This document shows positions 1 through 7,743 of a stretch of 22,201 bases of DNA, piece by piece. The notes below the pieces were generated by a model. The model was not told the DNA's origin. It did no database searches and saw nothing but the letters and a program-made list of their open reading frames with translations. Every line of letters starts with the position of its first letter. The first letter of the stretch is position 1. The translations under genes and the position numbers were made by a program. Source of the DNA: Erysipelotrichaceae bacterium UBA4808 (GTDB taxonomy: Bacteria > Bacillota_I > Bacilli_A > Erysipelotrichales > Erysipelotrichaceae); assembly GCA_002402585.1 (NCBI GenBank), contig DHGC01000001.1:5721-27921 (forward strand), given 5' to 3'.

Positions 1-437
1 TTGAATTGTAAGTTTGTTGATCCTGGATCGGTAACGACCCATGATACGAAGTATACGACTTCTTCCAAGTTTTTCGGTGTGATGCCTAAAAGCAAGCTCA
101 TGCGTGAAGGAATACCACGGAGATACCAGATATGGGCAACAGGTGCCGCCAATTCGATATGTCCCATGCGTTCACGACGGACGGAAGATTTGGTTACTTC
201 AACGCCACAACGGTCACAAACAACCCCTTTGTAACGTACTTTCTTATACTTACCGCAGTAACATTCCCAGTCTTTGGAAGGTCCAAAAATCTTTTCACAG
301 AATAGACCATCCCGTTCAGGTTTTTGTGAGCGGTAGTTAATGGTTTCTGGTTTCTTAACTTCACCGTGGGACCATTCACGAATTAATTCAGGCGAAGCTA
401 ATCCAATTTGGATCGCTGCAAAATTGTTTATACTCAT
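1..437 (-). CDS. rpoC: DNA-directed RNA polymerase subunit beta' (N-terminal part, cut by window edge)
   Basis: The first 145 codons of the beta' subunit, which carries the clamp and the catalytic Mg site of RNA polymerase. The protein starts MSINNFAAIQIGLASPE. It shows the N-terminal zinc-binding domain with Cys59, Cys61, Cys74 and Cys77 (WECYCG and VVCDRCGVE), followed by RRERMGHIELAAPVAHIWY, which is typical of bacterial RpoC. The ATG at 437 has an AGGAGGAG ribosome binding site that overlaps the rpoB stop, only 11 nt away, so rpoB and rpoC are co-translated. The gene runs off the left edge, so the catalytic NADFDGD motif is not visible. Confidence 0.97.
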   Translation of the reverse strand, partial: MSINNFAAIQIGLASPELIREWSHGEVKKPETINYRSQKPERDGLFCEKIFGPSKDWECYCGKYKKVRYKGVVCDRCGVEVTKSSVRRERMGHIELAAPVAHIWYLRGIPSRMSLLLGITPKNLEEVVYFVSWVVTDPGSTNLQF

Positions 438-448
438 GCGGTCTCCTC

Positions 449-3400
449 CTATTCTTCCTCGCTGATCTCAGTATAGTCATCGACTCCGACGACTGCTGCT
501 TCAGCGACAAATTCTTCATCTAATGCATAGGTTGTATGAACAAGTTCTTCGTCTAAGTTCACCGTAACAGCGTCTTCGACTTCAATCTTCTTCATACCCA
601 CATCATCCCCGTTTTCATCTAAGAGACGAACATCGATTGCTAAAGCATTGAGTTCGTTCTTAAGAACGCGGAAGGATTCAGGAACCCCAGGTTCTGGGAT
701 ATCTTTACCCTTGATGATGGCTTCATAGGTTTTTGTACGACCCATGATGTCATCGGACTTGATGGTTAGGATTTCTTGTAAGGTATTCGCTGCACCATAG
801 GCTTCAAGTGCCCAAACTTCCATTTCCCCGAAACGTTGACCACCATTTTGGGCTTTACCACCCAAAGGTTGTTGCGTTACGAGTGAGTATGGACCCGTTG
901 CACGTGCATGCAATTTATCGTCGACCATGTGGGCCAATTTAATCATATACATGACCCCGACAGAGATACGTTCATCAAAGGCTTCACCGGTACGACCATC
1001 AAACAACGTGGTCTTACCATCTTCACTGAGTTCAGCTTCACGCATGATTTCTTTGAGATCTTCATTGTTGATACCATCGAAGACCGGAGTCGCAAACTTG
1101 ACCCCCAACTTTTGAGCCGCTAAGCCCAAGTGGATTTCAAGTACTTGTCCGATATTCATACGCGATGGAACACCGAATGGGTTCAACATGATGTCGACTT
1201 GAGAACCATCGGGTAAGAATGGCATGTCTTCAACTGGAAGAATCTTAGAGATGACCCCTTTATTACCATGACGTCCAGCCATCTTATCCCCTTCGGAGAT
1301 TTTACGTTTTTGAACGATGTAAACTTTTACGACTTCATTGACCCCTGGTGCAAGATCGTGTCCCTCAGAACGCTTAAAGATACGAACAGATTGAACGATG
1401 CCACTCCCCCCATGAGGAACTTTCAGGGAGTTGTCACGTACTTCACGGGACTTATCACCAAAGATCGCCAAGAGAAGTTTTTCTTCAGGTGAGATTTCGC
1501 TTTGGCCCTTAGGTGTGACTTTACCCACAAGGATATCGCCTTCCTTAACCTCAGCACCAATCATAACGATACCGCGTGCATCCAAATGACGGCATGCGTC
1601 TTGGGATACGTTTGGAATATCACGTGTGATTTCTTCAGGTCCCAACTTGGTATCACGGACTTCGATATCGTACTCCTCAATGTGAATCGAGGTATAGACA
1701 TCTTCCTTAACCAATCGCTCTGACATGATGACAGCATCTTCATAGTTATAACCATACCAAGTCATGAATGCGATACGAACGTTTTGACCCAAAGCCAATT
1801 CGCCGTTTTGCATTGCAGGTCCGTCTGCTAAGACATCCCCACGATCAACCATTTCACCCTTACGGACCAATGGTTTCTGATTGATACAGGTTCCTTGGTT
1901 GGAACGTTTGAATTTTTGTAAGCTATAGACTTTCTCACCCGCATCGCCTTGGACGACGACTTTATTGGCATCGACATAGGTGACGATTCCTTGGCCTGTC
2001 GCAATGACAGCACTTCCGGAATCGGTTGCGATACGGTGTTCAATCCCCGTACCAACATAAGGTGAATTTGGACGCAACAAAGGAATGGCTTGACGTTGCA
2101 TGTTCGCACCCATCAAGGCACGCGATGCATCATCGTTTTCCAAATACGGAATACAAGCCGTTGCGACAGATACGATTTGTTTTGGCGAAACGTCGGCTAA
2201 TTCAACCATTTCACGTTTCGTCAAGATGTGGTCACCTTTGTAACGAACGACAACTTCTTCATTCGCTAAACGACCATCGACGACTTCATTCGCTTGTGCG
2301 ATGTAGTAATCCATTTCATCATCAGAGGACAAATAAATGACTTCATCAGAGACGCTGCCATCTTCTTGGACGATACGGTAAGGTGTTTGAATGAACCCAA
2401 ACTCATTGACACGTCCATAAGACGTCAAGTTCGAGATCAAACCGATGTTTGGCCCTTCTGGTGTTTCAATTGGACAGATACGGCCATAGTGGGAAGCATG
2501 GACATCACGGACTTCAAAGCCAGCGCGCTCACGTGTCAGACCACCTGGTCCTAAAGCGGAAATACGACGTTTGTTTGTGAGTTCAGCCAATGGATTGGTT
2601 TGATCCATGAACTGAGATAATTGAGAGGATGAGAAGAATTCTTTGATCGCAGCTGTCAATGGACGGATGTTGGTCAAGTTCTTCGGTGTTAAGTTGGTGT
2701 TGTCTGTAATCGACATACGTTCCTTAACAACACGTTCCATACGGGATAAACCGATACGGAATTGATTTTGAATCAATTCACCCACGGTACGAATACGACG
2801 ATTGCCCAATTGGTCGATATCATCGGTTTCACCAATGCCATCTTGCAAGTTTACAAGATACGCAAAGGATGCGATCATGTCACTCATCGTAACGGTTTTC
2901 TTAGTGGTCAAAGGATCGGTACCGATGACTTTTACGACATCTTCACTTTCCTTAGCATAGGCTAAGACGACTTGAACAGCAGCCCCGATCAACCAGACTT
3001 CGACACCCGCATTTGCGGAGACGAGATTGACTAAAGCTTGTTCCTGGTCGGATTTAAGTTTGCCGATTGCTTCACTAGGCATGTAGCGATCGACTAAGTA
3101 TTCTTGATTGCTTGTCAAAACATCTTGATTGTTGGCGGTAATCCGTCCTAAGACATAGAAACGTTGTCCATAGTTCAAGACAGCACGAACATTGCTCTTA
3201 TCAAGCACAACGCGACGCGCGATTAAACCACCATAGATTTGAATGTTTTCATACGTCGTAGCTAAAGCTTCCACATCCGTTGATGTTAAAACCATGCCTT
3301 TGTCAAATACCACACCATTGACTTCACATTCTTCAGCCAAGATACGACCGATGAGTGCAAATGGATGTGCCGTACTGACGACGACATTTTCAGGATATGC

Positions 3401-4624
3401 AAAGAGTGGGTTGAATGGGAAAGCTTCCATATAGTGCCCTTGGTTAAGGATCTCACTTAGGATGGCTTTTTCATGACGTTCGATCTTCGTTCCTTTGGCG
3501 ATAACGACTTGACCTTTGGAATTGACGATGTCTTGGGCAACGATGTTGTTGATGAGACGTGATGTCACACCCAACTTCTTACCCAATTTGAAACGACCCG
3601 CTTTTGTTAAATCATAACGACGTACATCAAAGAATTTAGCACGCATCAAGTTGATGGCACCTTCTTCAGTCGCGATTTCATCCGAACGTTGGTTATTGTA
3701 GATTTCGTAAAGGGATTCTTTGGTTGTTTTGATCTTATCGGATACCAAGGTATTTACGATTTCAGGCTTTTCACCAAAGAAAGCGGTATAGAGAAGAATA
3801 TATAGATTTAAGAACTCACGTGATTCAGCTTCCATTTCAATGTTGTGAACAGGAAGTTTAAGTGCTTGTAAAAAGACCTTGAAGGCAGACGTATCAAAAG
3901 CATCCTCACCACGTTCCATATCCAAAGAGAAACCAATGGCTTTGAATAAAATGGAGGATAATATCTTACGTTTACGGTCGATGCTTACATTAAAGTGGAA
4001 ATCGGAGCTTGCAGCTACGTTTTCACCTGAATAGGTTGCTTGAGGATTGTTTGCTTTTTTAAATGCAGTCATGAACTCCAACCAAGTACCACGACTTGGA
4101 ATCAATTCACTCTTGTAAACTTCATTCAAACTTGCTTCTTTATCTTTCATATAGAAAGAATCATAGTAAGCACCTGGTGAACGAACAATTTGTGATACGA
4201 TGACACGTTCTGCACCATTGATGACAAACGTACCCGTATCCGTCATCAATGGGAATTCACCCAAGAAGACTTCTTCATGACGTTCTGTGATTTCACCTGT
4301 CGTTGGGTTCATGATTTCCAACATCATGGTTGCTTTTAGAGGTGCTGCGTAGTTTGCTTCGCGTTCCTTACATTCACTTACGGAATATTTAGGTTCTTGA
4401 AATTCATATGTTAAAAAGTTCAAACGAATGTTTCCGGTATAGTTTGTTATCGGATAGATTTCCTCAAAGACTTCACGAATACCCTCACGTTTAAACCAAT
4501 CAAATGAGTCGGTTTGAATTTCTACAAGATTAGGGAGTTCAAGACTTCCGCTAACTTTTGAGTAATCGCGGCGTTTTGCTTTTTTACCAAATTCTACAAC
4601 TCGGTAAGATTTATTGTTTTCCAT
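449..4624 (-). CDS. rpoB: DNA-directed RNA polymerase subunit beta
   Basis: Complete beta subunit of 1391 residues. The ATG at 4624 is preceded by AAGGAAGG. The N-terminal core (YSKVSGSLELPNLVEIQT), protrusion (MTDTGTFVINGAERVIVSQ), rifampicin-pocket region (residues about 660-700) and C-terminal catalytic region (GDKMAGRHGNKGVISKILP) are all recognisable. It is about 200 residues longer than the 1193-residue B. subtilis protein. Compared from memory, the extra sequence sits mainly at residues about 232-303 and 380-566 (lobe region), plus a little near 190-210. Mycoplasma RpoB is similarly long. In the rifampicin cluster the residue equal to E. coli His526 is Asn684, while Asp516 and Ser531 equivalents are kept. 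It lies downstream of ybxB, as in Bacillus, with its own likely promoter at 4704-4732. Confidence 0.98.
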   Translation of the reverse strand: MENNKSYRVVEFGKKAKRRDYSKVSGSLELPNLVEIQTDSFDWFKREGIREVFEEIYPITNYTGNIRLNFLTYEFQEPKYSVSECKEREANYAAPLKATMMLEIMNPTTGEITERHEEVFLGEFPLMTDTGTFVINGAERVIVSQIVRSPGAYYDSFYMKDKEASLNEVYKSELIPSRGTWLEFMTAFKKANNPQATYSGENVAASSDFHFNVSIDRKRKILSSILFKAIGFSLDMERGEDAFDTSAFKVFLQALKLPVHNIEMEAESREFLNLYILLYTAFFGEKPEIVNTLVSDKIKTTKESLYEIYNNQRSDEIATEEGAINLMRAKFFDVRRYDLTKAGRFKLGKKLGVTSRLINNIVAQDIVNSKGQVVIAKGTKIERHEKAILSEILNQGHYMEAFPFNPLFAYPENVVVSTAHPFALIGRILAEECEVNGVVFDKGMVLTSTDVEALATTYENIQIYGGLIARRVVLDKSNVRAVLNYGQRFYVLGRITANNQDVLTSNQEYLVDRYMPSEAIGKLKSDQEQALVNLVSANAGVEVWLIGAAVQVVLAYAKESEDVVKVIGTDPLTTKKTVTMSDMIASFAYLVNLQDGIGETDDIDQLGNRRIRTVGELIQNQFRIGLSRMERVVKERMSITDNTNLTPKNLTNIRPLTAAIKEFFSSSQLSQFMDQTNPLAELTNKRRISALGPGGLTRERAGFEVRDVHASHYGRICPIETPEGPNIGLISNLTSYGRVNEFGFIQTPYRIVQEDGSVSDEVIYLSSDDEMDYYIAQANEVVDGRLANEEVVVRYKGDHILTKREMVELADVSPKQIVSVATACIPYLENDDASRALMGANMQRQAIPLLRPNSPYVGTGIEHRIATDSGSAVIATGQGIVTYVDANKVVVQGDAGEKVYSLQKFKRSNQGTCINQKPLVRKGEMVDRGDVLADGPAMQNGELALGQNVRIAFMTWYGYNYEDAVIMSERLVKEDVYTSIHIEEYDIEVRDTKLGPEEITRDIPNVSQDACRHLDARGIVMIGAEVKEGDILVGKVTPKGQSEISPEEKLLLAIFGDKSREVRDNSLKVPHGGSGIVQSVRIFKRSEGHDLAPGVNEVVKVYIVQKRKISEGDKMAGRHGNKGVISKILPVEDMPFLPDGSQVDIMLNPFGVPSRMNIGQVLEIHLGLAAQKLGVKFATPVFDGINNEDLKEIMREAELSEDGKTTLFDGRTGEAFDERISVGVMYMIKLAHMVDDKLHARATGPYSLVTQQPLGGKAQNGGQRFGEMEVWALEAYGAANTLQEILTIKSDDIMGRTKTYEAIIKGKDIPEPGVPESFRVLKNELNALAIDVRLLDENGDDVGMKKIEVEDAVTVNLDEELVHTTYALDEEFVAEAAVVGVDDYTEISEEE

Positions 4625-4703
4625 ATACGCCTTCCTTTCTTGATAAATAACACAAAAAGGGCGTTTTTTCCCATCATATCATTTATCGTTTATGCAATTT
4701 ATA

Positions 4704-4732
4704 ATACTATCAAAATACTAGTCTAAAGTCAA
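4704..4732 (-). promoter_or_regulatory. Candidate sigma-A promoter for rpoBC
   Basis: On the minus strand TTGACT (4727-4732) and TAGTAT (4704-4709) are separated by 17 bp. The -35 lies in the last codons of ybxB, and the predicted start near 4697 leaves a leader of about 70 nt before rpoB. This would let rpoBC be expressed separately from rplJL. The match is read by eye only. Confidence 0.5.
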
Positions 4733-5323
4733 TGGTTTATATGCTTTGATGATTTCAAAACCTTTATGGAGATCAATGCGTTCTACGGTTTCAAAACGTT
4801 GTTGCAACGCTTTGAAAGCAGAAGCCGCACCTTGTTGGCGTCGAATGACGGCAAAGAGACAGCCATCTTTAACAAGATGTTTGCTTGCCAAATCAAAGAA
4901 TGTATAGACCACTTGCTTACCTGCACGAATCGGAGGATTGGTTACCACCACATCATACTGACCCTCAATACCCAATAAGACATCTTGATTTCTGAAATTA
5001 ACATCCAATTTCATTCGTTGTGCTGTGCGAAGAGCACACTCAACAGCACGGTCATTGACTTCATAAGCAGTGACTTGAAGATCCGCTTGTTGATGCTTCA
5101 ACAATAAACTGATCAAACCATAACCTGAGCCAAGGTCCAACACTTTACCATGAATCTTCTGTTTAAGGATGTTTTCAACAAGAAGTAAAGAACCATCATC
5201 TGGTTTTGACTTCGAGAAAACACCATCATCCACATTGAATGTGTAATTGACGCCCAAAAACCGGAAAGCGATTTCCTTCCGGTTATGGGGTAAATTTTCA
5301 GAGTTTTTAAAGTAATGTGTCAA
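4718..5323 (-). CDS. ybxB: Class I SAM-dependent methyltransferase, YbxB/RsmC-like
   Basis: A 201-residue methyltransferase with the SAM-binding motif DLGSGYG (residues 63-69) and the catalytic NPPI motif (residues 129-132) typical of N2-guanine and N6-adenine methyltransferases. The family includes RsmC (16S rRNA m2G1207). B. subtilis has ybxB at exactly this place between rplL and rpoB, which supports orthology. The RNA target of this short, single-domain form cannot be read from the sequence. The start is TTG at 5323, chosen because AGGGGGG lies about 7 nt upstream and the protein begins at the usual family position. A hairpin separates it from rplL. Confidence 0.88.
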   Translation of the reverse strand: MTHYFKNSENLPHNRKEIAFRFLGVNYTFNVDDGVFSKSKPDDGSLLLVENILKQKIHGKVLDLGSGYGLISLLLKHQQADLQVTAYEVNDRAVECALRTAQRMKLDVNFRNQDVLLGIEGQYDVVVTNPPIRAGKQVVYTFFDLASKHLVKDGCLFAVIRRQQGAASAFKALQQRFETVERIDLHKGFEIIKAYKPLTLD

Positions 5324-5335
5324 AGCTGACCCCCC

Positions 5336-5359
5336 TTCACTACACAGAGTGTTAGTGAA
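5336..5359 (-). other. Hairpin between rplL and ybxB
   Basis: The arms TTCACTACAC (5336-5345) and GTGTTAGTGAA (5349-5359) pair with one bulged T and a 3-nt loop. On the transcribed strand it is followed by a G run, which is the ybxB ribosome binding site, not by a U tract. It is therefore unlikely to be a normal intrinsic terminator. A processing or mRNA-stability element that sets the rplL:ybxB ratio is a possible role. Confidence 0.5.
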
Positions 5360-5364
5360 AAGGA

Positions 5365-5736
5365 TTACTTAATTTCTACGACTGCGCCAGCGTCTTCCAA
5401 TTTCTTTTTAACTTCAGCAGCAACTTCTTCCGAAACTTTTTCCTTGATTGCCATAGGAGCCTTGTCAACCAAGCCCTTCGCTTCAACTAAGCCTAAGCCT
5501 GTCAATTCACGAACTGCCTTGATAACATTGACCTTGCTTGGTCCAACTTCCTTCAAGATAACATCAACTTCAACTGGTCCAGCAGGAGCAGCTTCTTCAG
5601 CAGCAGCAGCAGCGGCTACAGGAGCAGCAGCGGATACACCGAATTCTTCTTCAATTGCTTTTACTAATTCATTCAATTCGAGGATGGTCATTTCCTTTAA
5701 GGAAGCGATCACATCTACAGCATTTAATTTTGCCAT
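5365..5736 (-). CDS. rplL: 50S ribosomal protein L7/L12
   Basis: Stalk protein that recruits translation GTPases and binds L10 as dimers. Using the ATG at 5736 it has 123 residues: an N-terminal dimerisation helix (ASLKEMTILELNELVKAIEE), an Ala-rich hinge (AAAPVAAAAAAEEAAPAG) and the globular C-terminal domain (KVNVIKAVRELTGLGLVEAK). I prefer the ATG at 5736 to the in-frame ATG at 5742 because the AAGGAG ribosome binding site is 8 nt from the former and too close to the latter. It follows rplJ after 20 nt and shares the L10 leader. Confidence 0.97.
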   Translation of the reverse strand: MAKLNAVDVIASLKEMTILELNELVKAIEEEFGVSAAAPVAAAAAAEEAAPAGPVEVDVILKEVGPSKVNVIKAVRELTGLGLVEAKGLVDKAPMAIKEKVSEEVAAEVKKKLEDAGAVVEIK

Positions 5737-5756
5737 GTTCATTTTCTCCTTTTTAA

Positions 5757-6248
5757 TTAAGCTTCTTTTTGTTCTGCAACTTGCGAGATAGCGTAAGCGA
5801 ACTTACGAACTGGGGATTGTAACATACCCAAGATCATAGAGATCATGCCTTCGCGACCAGGTAAGCTTGCAAGCGTCTTGATCATGTCTGCGTCTACGAC
5901 TTTGCCTTCGACGACAGCACTCTTCAATACCAATAATTTGTGTTTCTTGGCGAATTTTGCCAAAACACGACTTGGGGCAACTGCATCATCGCTGAATGCG
6001 AATGCATTTGGACCCACGAGGCTCTCTGCTAAGTCAGTGTAACCGAGTTCATTTGCGGCACGTTCTACCATTGAATTCTTATAGACTTTAAAGTCAATAT
6101 TTTCCTTCAATAATTCACGACGCAATTCGGTGACTTCTTTAACAGACAAGCCGCGATATTCGACAACGACGCTGGATGCGGATTTTTCGAGTTTCTCGCG
6201 AACCTCAGTTACAACCAGTTTCTTTGCTTCGAGTATCGAATGGTTCAT
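5757..6248 (-). CDS. rplJ: 50S ribosomal protein L10
   Basis: Base of the ribosomal stalk, 163 residues, of usual length. The N-terminal rRNA-binding domain (SSVVVEYRGLSVKEVTELRRELLKE, shown here in part) is followed by a C-terminal helix that holds L7/L12 dimers. The start is ATG at 6248 (MNHSILEAKK), set by an AAGGAGGTG ribosome binding site 8 nt upstream. A longer in-frame reading to 6299 would run into the leader attenuator and is rejected. The gene is preceded by an L10 leader RNA and a strong promoter. Confidence 0.97.
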   Translation of the reverse strand: MNHSILEAKKLVVTEVREKLEKSASSVVVEYRGLSVKEVTELRRELLKENIDFKVYKNSMVERAANELGYTDLAESLVGPNAFAFSDDAVAPSRVLAKFAKKHKLLVLKSAVVEGKVVDADMIKTLASLPGREGMISMILGMLQSPVRKFAYAISQVAEQKEA

Positions 6249-6279
6249 CTTGTACACCTCCTTGTTTTTACAATATCCC

Positions 6280-6312
6280 AAAAAATAAAACTCACGCATT
6301 AGACAGCGTGAG
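6280..6312 (-). terminator. Rho-independent attenuator of the rplJL leader
   Basis: The stem CTCACGC / GCGTGAG (6291-6297 with 6306-6312) is followed, on the minus strand, by TTTTATTTTTT. It lies between the L10-binding leader and the rplJ ribosome binding site. This is the arrangement of leader attenuation in Firmicutes rplJL. Confidence 0.85.
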
Positions 6313-6388
6313 TAAAAAGAGTTTATCTTTTCGTCCTCGGCAACATGATTAAGCTTTTAGCCGTTGCTGTCTTTGGTCTATTGAACAG
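6313..6388 (-). ncRNA. Ribosomal protein L10 leader RNA
   Basis: The minus-strand leader contains AGACCAAAGACAGCAACGGC, and further on TTAATCATGTTGCCGAGGA. The AGACAGCA and TTAATCA..TGCCGAGG pieces match the core of the Firmicutes L10 leader family, a kink-turn RNA bound by the L10(L12)4 complex. The conserved core pairs GCAAC with GTTGC. It runs from the predicted transcription start to the attenuator and gives feedback control of rplJ-rplL. Confidence 0.85.
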
Positions 6389-6393
6389 TCTCT

Positions 6394-6421
6394 ATTCTAA
6401 CAAATATCCATTAAATGTCAA
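6394..6421 (-). promoter_or_regulatory. Promoter of rplJL
   Basis: On the minus strand TTGACA (6416-6421), a 16-bp spacer and TAGAAT (6394-6399). The predicted start at about 6387 sits exactly at the beginning of the L10 leader, which supports the assignment. Confidence 0.8.
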
Positions 6422-6438
6422 ACGCTTTTATATCAATC

Positions 6439-6885
6439 CTAGAATTTTCGAACTTCAAAGGTAATCGCAAACCCAATGAGTTCATTTGCCTCATTAAACT
6501 GATAGGTAAAGCGCATCAATCCATTTGTATATTGGACCAGATCAACGACGGATCCAATCAGATACTTCTCTAGTGGATGTTCAGCTTGTGAAAATTCCGA
6601 CTTGATGATTTCTTCAAAGTCTTCAGCCTGACGAAGTCGCGTATCCAGATATTCTTGAAAACCTTCTAAACTTGTCCCATTCTTATAGTCCTCTTTTATC
6701 TTTTCAAAAATCGGACTGACATCACCTGCGATCGCTTGAATCGTCAATTCATTGCATTGTTTCGTTAAACTTTCCACATCAAATATGATTGCAGCTTCTT
6801 CTTTTTTGCATGCATTTAAACACCCAAACACAAGCAAGATGACACTGATATACACAAACCGCTTAATTCCCTGATGATTAGACAC
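6439..6885 (-). CDS. Putative lipoprotein, DUF3887-like
   Basis: Predicted lipoprotein of 148 residues. Residues about 8-26 form a positively charged stretch, a hydrophobic core (FVYISVILLVFGCLNAC) and a lipobox-like LNAC, so the mature protein would be anchored at Cys26 on the outer face of the membrane. The remainder is soluble and acidic. Its pattern of a helical region with IAGDVSPIFEKI and a final strand pair ending ANELIGFAITFEV resembles the DUF3887 domain seen in many Firmicutes lipoproteins. That match is from memory and uncertain. The start is GTG at 6885 with AAGGGGAAG upstream. A decayed copy with almost the same start region lies at 7580-7690. Function unknown. Confidence 0.75.
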   Translation of the reverse strand: MSNHQGIKRFVYISVILLVFGCLNACKKEEAAIIFDVESLTKQCNELTIQAIAGDVSPIFEKIKEDYKNGTSLEGFQEYLDTRLRQAEDFEEIIKSEFSQAEHPLEKYLIGSVVDLVQYTNGLMRFTYQFNEANELIGFAITFEVRKF

Positions 6886-6984
6886 AAGTCTTCCCCTTTT
6901 TAGTTGTAGATAGATCGCGTGATATGCCTTTAAGATAATAATTAGCCACTAATTCCCATGAAAATGCTCGTTTGCTTCATCACT

Positions 6985-7005
6985 CATTACTATAAATATG
7001 TAATG
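6985..7005. promoter_or_regulatory. Inverted repeat upstream of the lipoprotein gene
   Basis: CATTAC and GTAATG flank a 9-nt AT-rich centre in the 165-bp gap between the YGTSG gene and the lipoprotein gene. It could be an operator, but nothing else supports this. I see no convincing promoter in the rest of the gap. Confidence 0.25.
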
Positions 7006-7050
7006 ATTGTTAAAGAATGTATCATTTAAGTATCTAGATTCGATTGAAAC

Positions 7051-7392
7051 TCAATATTTTCGAATATACCGATTTGGATCGATGATTGTTACCAAATTTG
7101 ATGCAAGGGAGAACTTTGTGCAAAGATAGTTTTTAAACTCATCTTGTTTCAAATACGACTGACCCTGTAACCCAGCACCACTTGTTCCATACATATCAAA
7201 GCGACCGACTTCATTCAAATCTTTTGGTTGTACTTTCCCTACTGCTCCATCTTTTAATTGAATGATGTAGCGATAAGTGACTTTTTCTTCTTGATCTGGT
7301 TTGTTCTTCTTTCTATAGTAATCAACAATTGTTTTACTAAAAAAGATGGAAGGTATTCCAAAAATAAGGATAAAAATGATAAACACATCCAT
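7051..7392 (-). CDS. Small membrane-anchored YGTSG-motif protein, copy A
   Basis: I do not recognise this protein. It has 113 residues from the ATG at 7392, chosen over the ATG at 7398 because the AGGGGGG ribosome binding site is 8 nt away from it. Residues about 1-22 form one hydrophobic segment (VFIIFILIFGIPSIFF), followed by a basic stretch (YYRKKNK) and a soluble domain. The soluble part carries YIIQLKDG, PKDLNEVGRFDMYGTSG, LQGQSYL and a C-terminal VTIIDPNRY. The same order of motifs is found in the neighbouring protein encoded at 7744-8040, so the two are paralogs. The membrane segment plus positive residues suggests the soluble domain faces the cytoplasm. A lipoprotein gene follows downstream. 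Confidence 0.8.
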   Translation of the reverse strand: MDVFIIFILIFGIPSIFFSKTIVDYYRKKNKPDQEEKVTYRYIIQLKDGAVGKVQPKDLNEVGRFDMYGTSGAGLQGQSYLKQDEFKNYLCTKFSLASNLVTIIDPNRYIRKY

Positions 7393-7526
7393 AATCATAA
7401 CCCCCCTGTTCCTTTAAATCTTTGTACTTTTGGCTCTATGGAACCCTTGAAATTCAAACTTCTAATGCTAATAACGACCTAATGTATATTATGTATAGAT
7501 AACGGTAATTTGACTTATAAATTAAT

Positions 7527-7545
7527 TATATATATATATATATAT
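7527..7545. repeat. TA dinucleotide run
   Basis: Nineteen bases of uninterrupted alternating T and A, in the non-coding stretch between the decayed lipoprotein gene and copy A of the YGTSG gene. The rest of 7400-7579 is AT-rich with no gene that I can support. Confidence 0.8.
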
Positions 7546-7579
7546 TCAAGTATTTTTCAAAGGTTGAGCGAAGCAGTCT

Positions 7580-7690
7580 TTATATCGCGATGTTTACGGC
7601 TTCAGAAATTTCTTTCTTGCATGCACCCAAAATTCCTGATGCCAATAAAGCGATGCATACAATCCAAATGAAGCGTCTTTGCTAAATCAC
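7580..7690 (-). pseudogene. Truncated lipoprotein gene remnant
   Basis: Too short for a normal gene call. Starting at a GTG (7688-7690) behind the ribosome binding site AAAGGGGAAG, the frame reads Val-Ile-TAG and then continues RRFIWIVCIALLASGILGAC followed by KKEISEAVNIAI and a stop at 7580-7582. This is a lipoprotein signal peptide with an LGAC lipobox and the same Lys-Lys-Glu after the cysteine as in the intact lipoprotein encoded at 6439-6885. The ribosome binding site and GTG region of the two are nearly the same (AAGGGGAAGaCTTGTG against AAGGGGAAGcCTTGTG). The early TAG (7682-7684) and the loss of everything after about 12 residues past the lipobox show decay of a duplicated gene. Confidence 0.7.
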
Positions 7691-7743
7691 AAGGCTTCCC
7701 CTTTAAGTTGCGGCTAAATTGTATATACGACTTATGGCCAACC

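Noticed and set aside
1..4624. Several open frames of 60-105 codons on the plus strand opposite rpoC and rpoB.
   Set aside because: They lack ribosome binding sites and family motifs and lie fully antisense to rpoB or rpoC, whose proteins are unmistakable. They are shadows of codon use.
6249..6299. A 17-codon N-terminal extension of L10.
   Set aside because: It would include the attenuator T tract and the ribosome binding site. L10 of normal length starts at 6248.
7510..7538. A plus-strand promoter-like TTGACT-17-TATATA.
   Set aside because: The -10 falls in the TA run, which matches by chance, and no plus-strand gene lies downstream before 10376.
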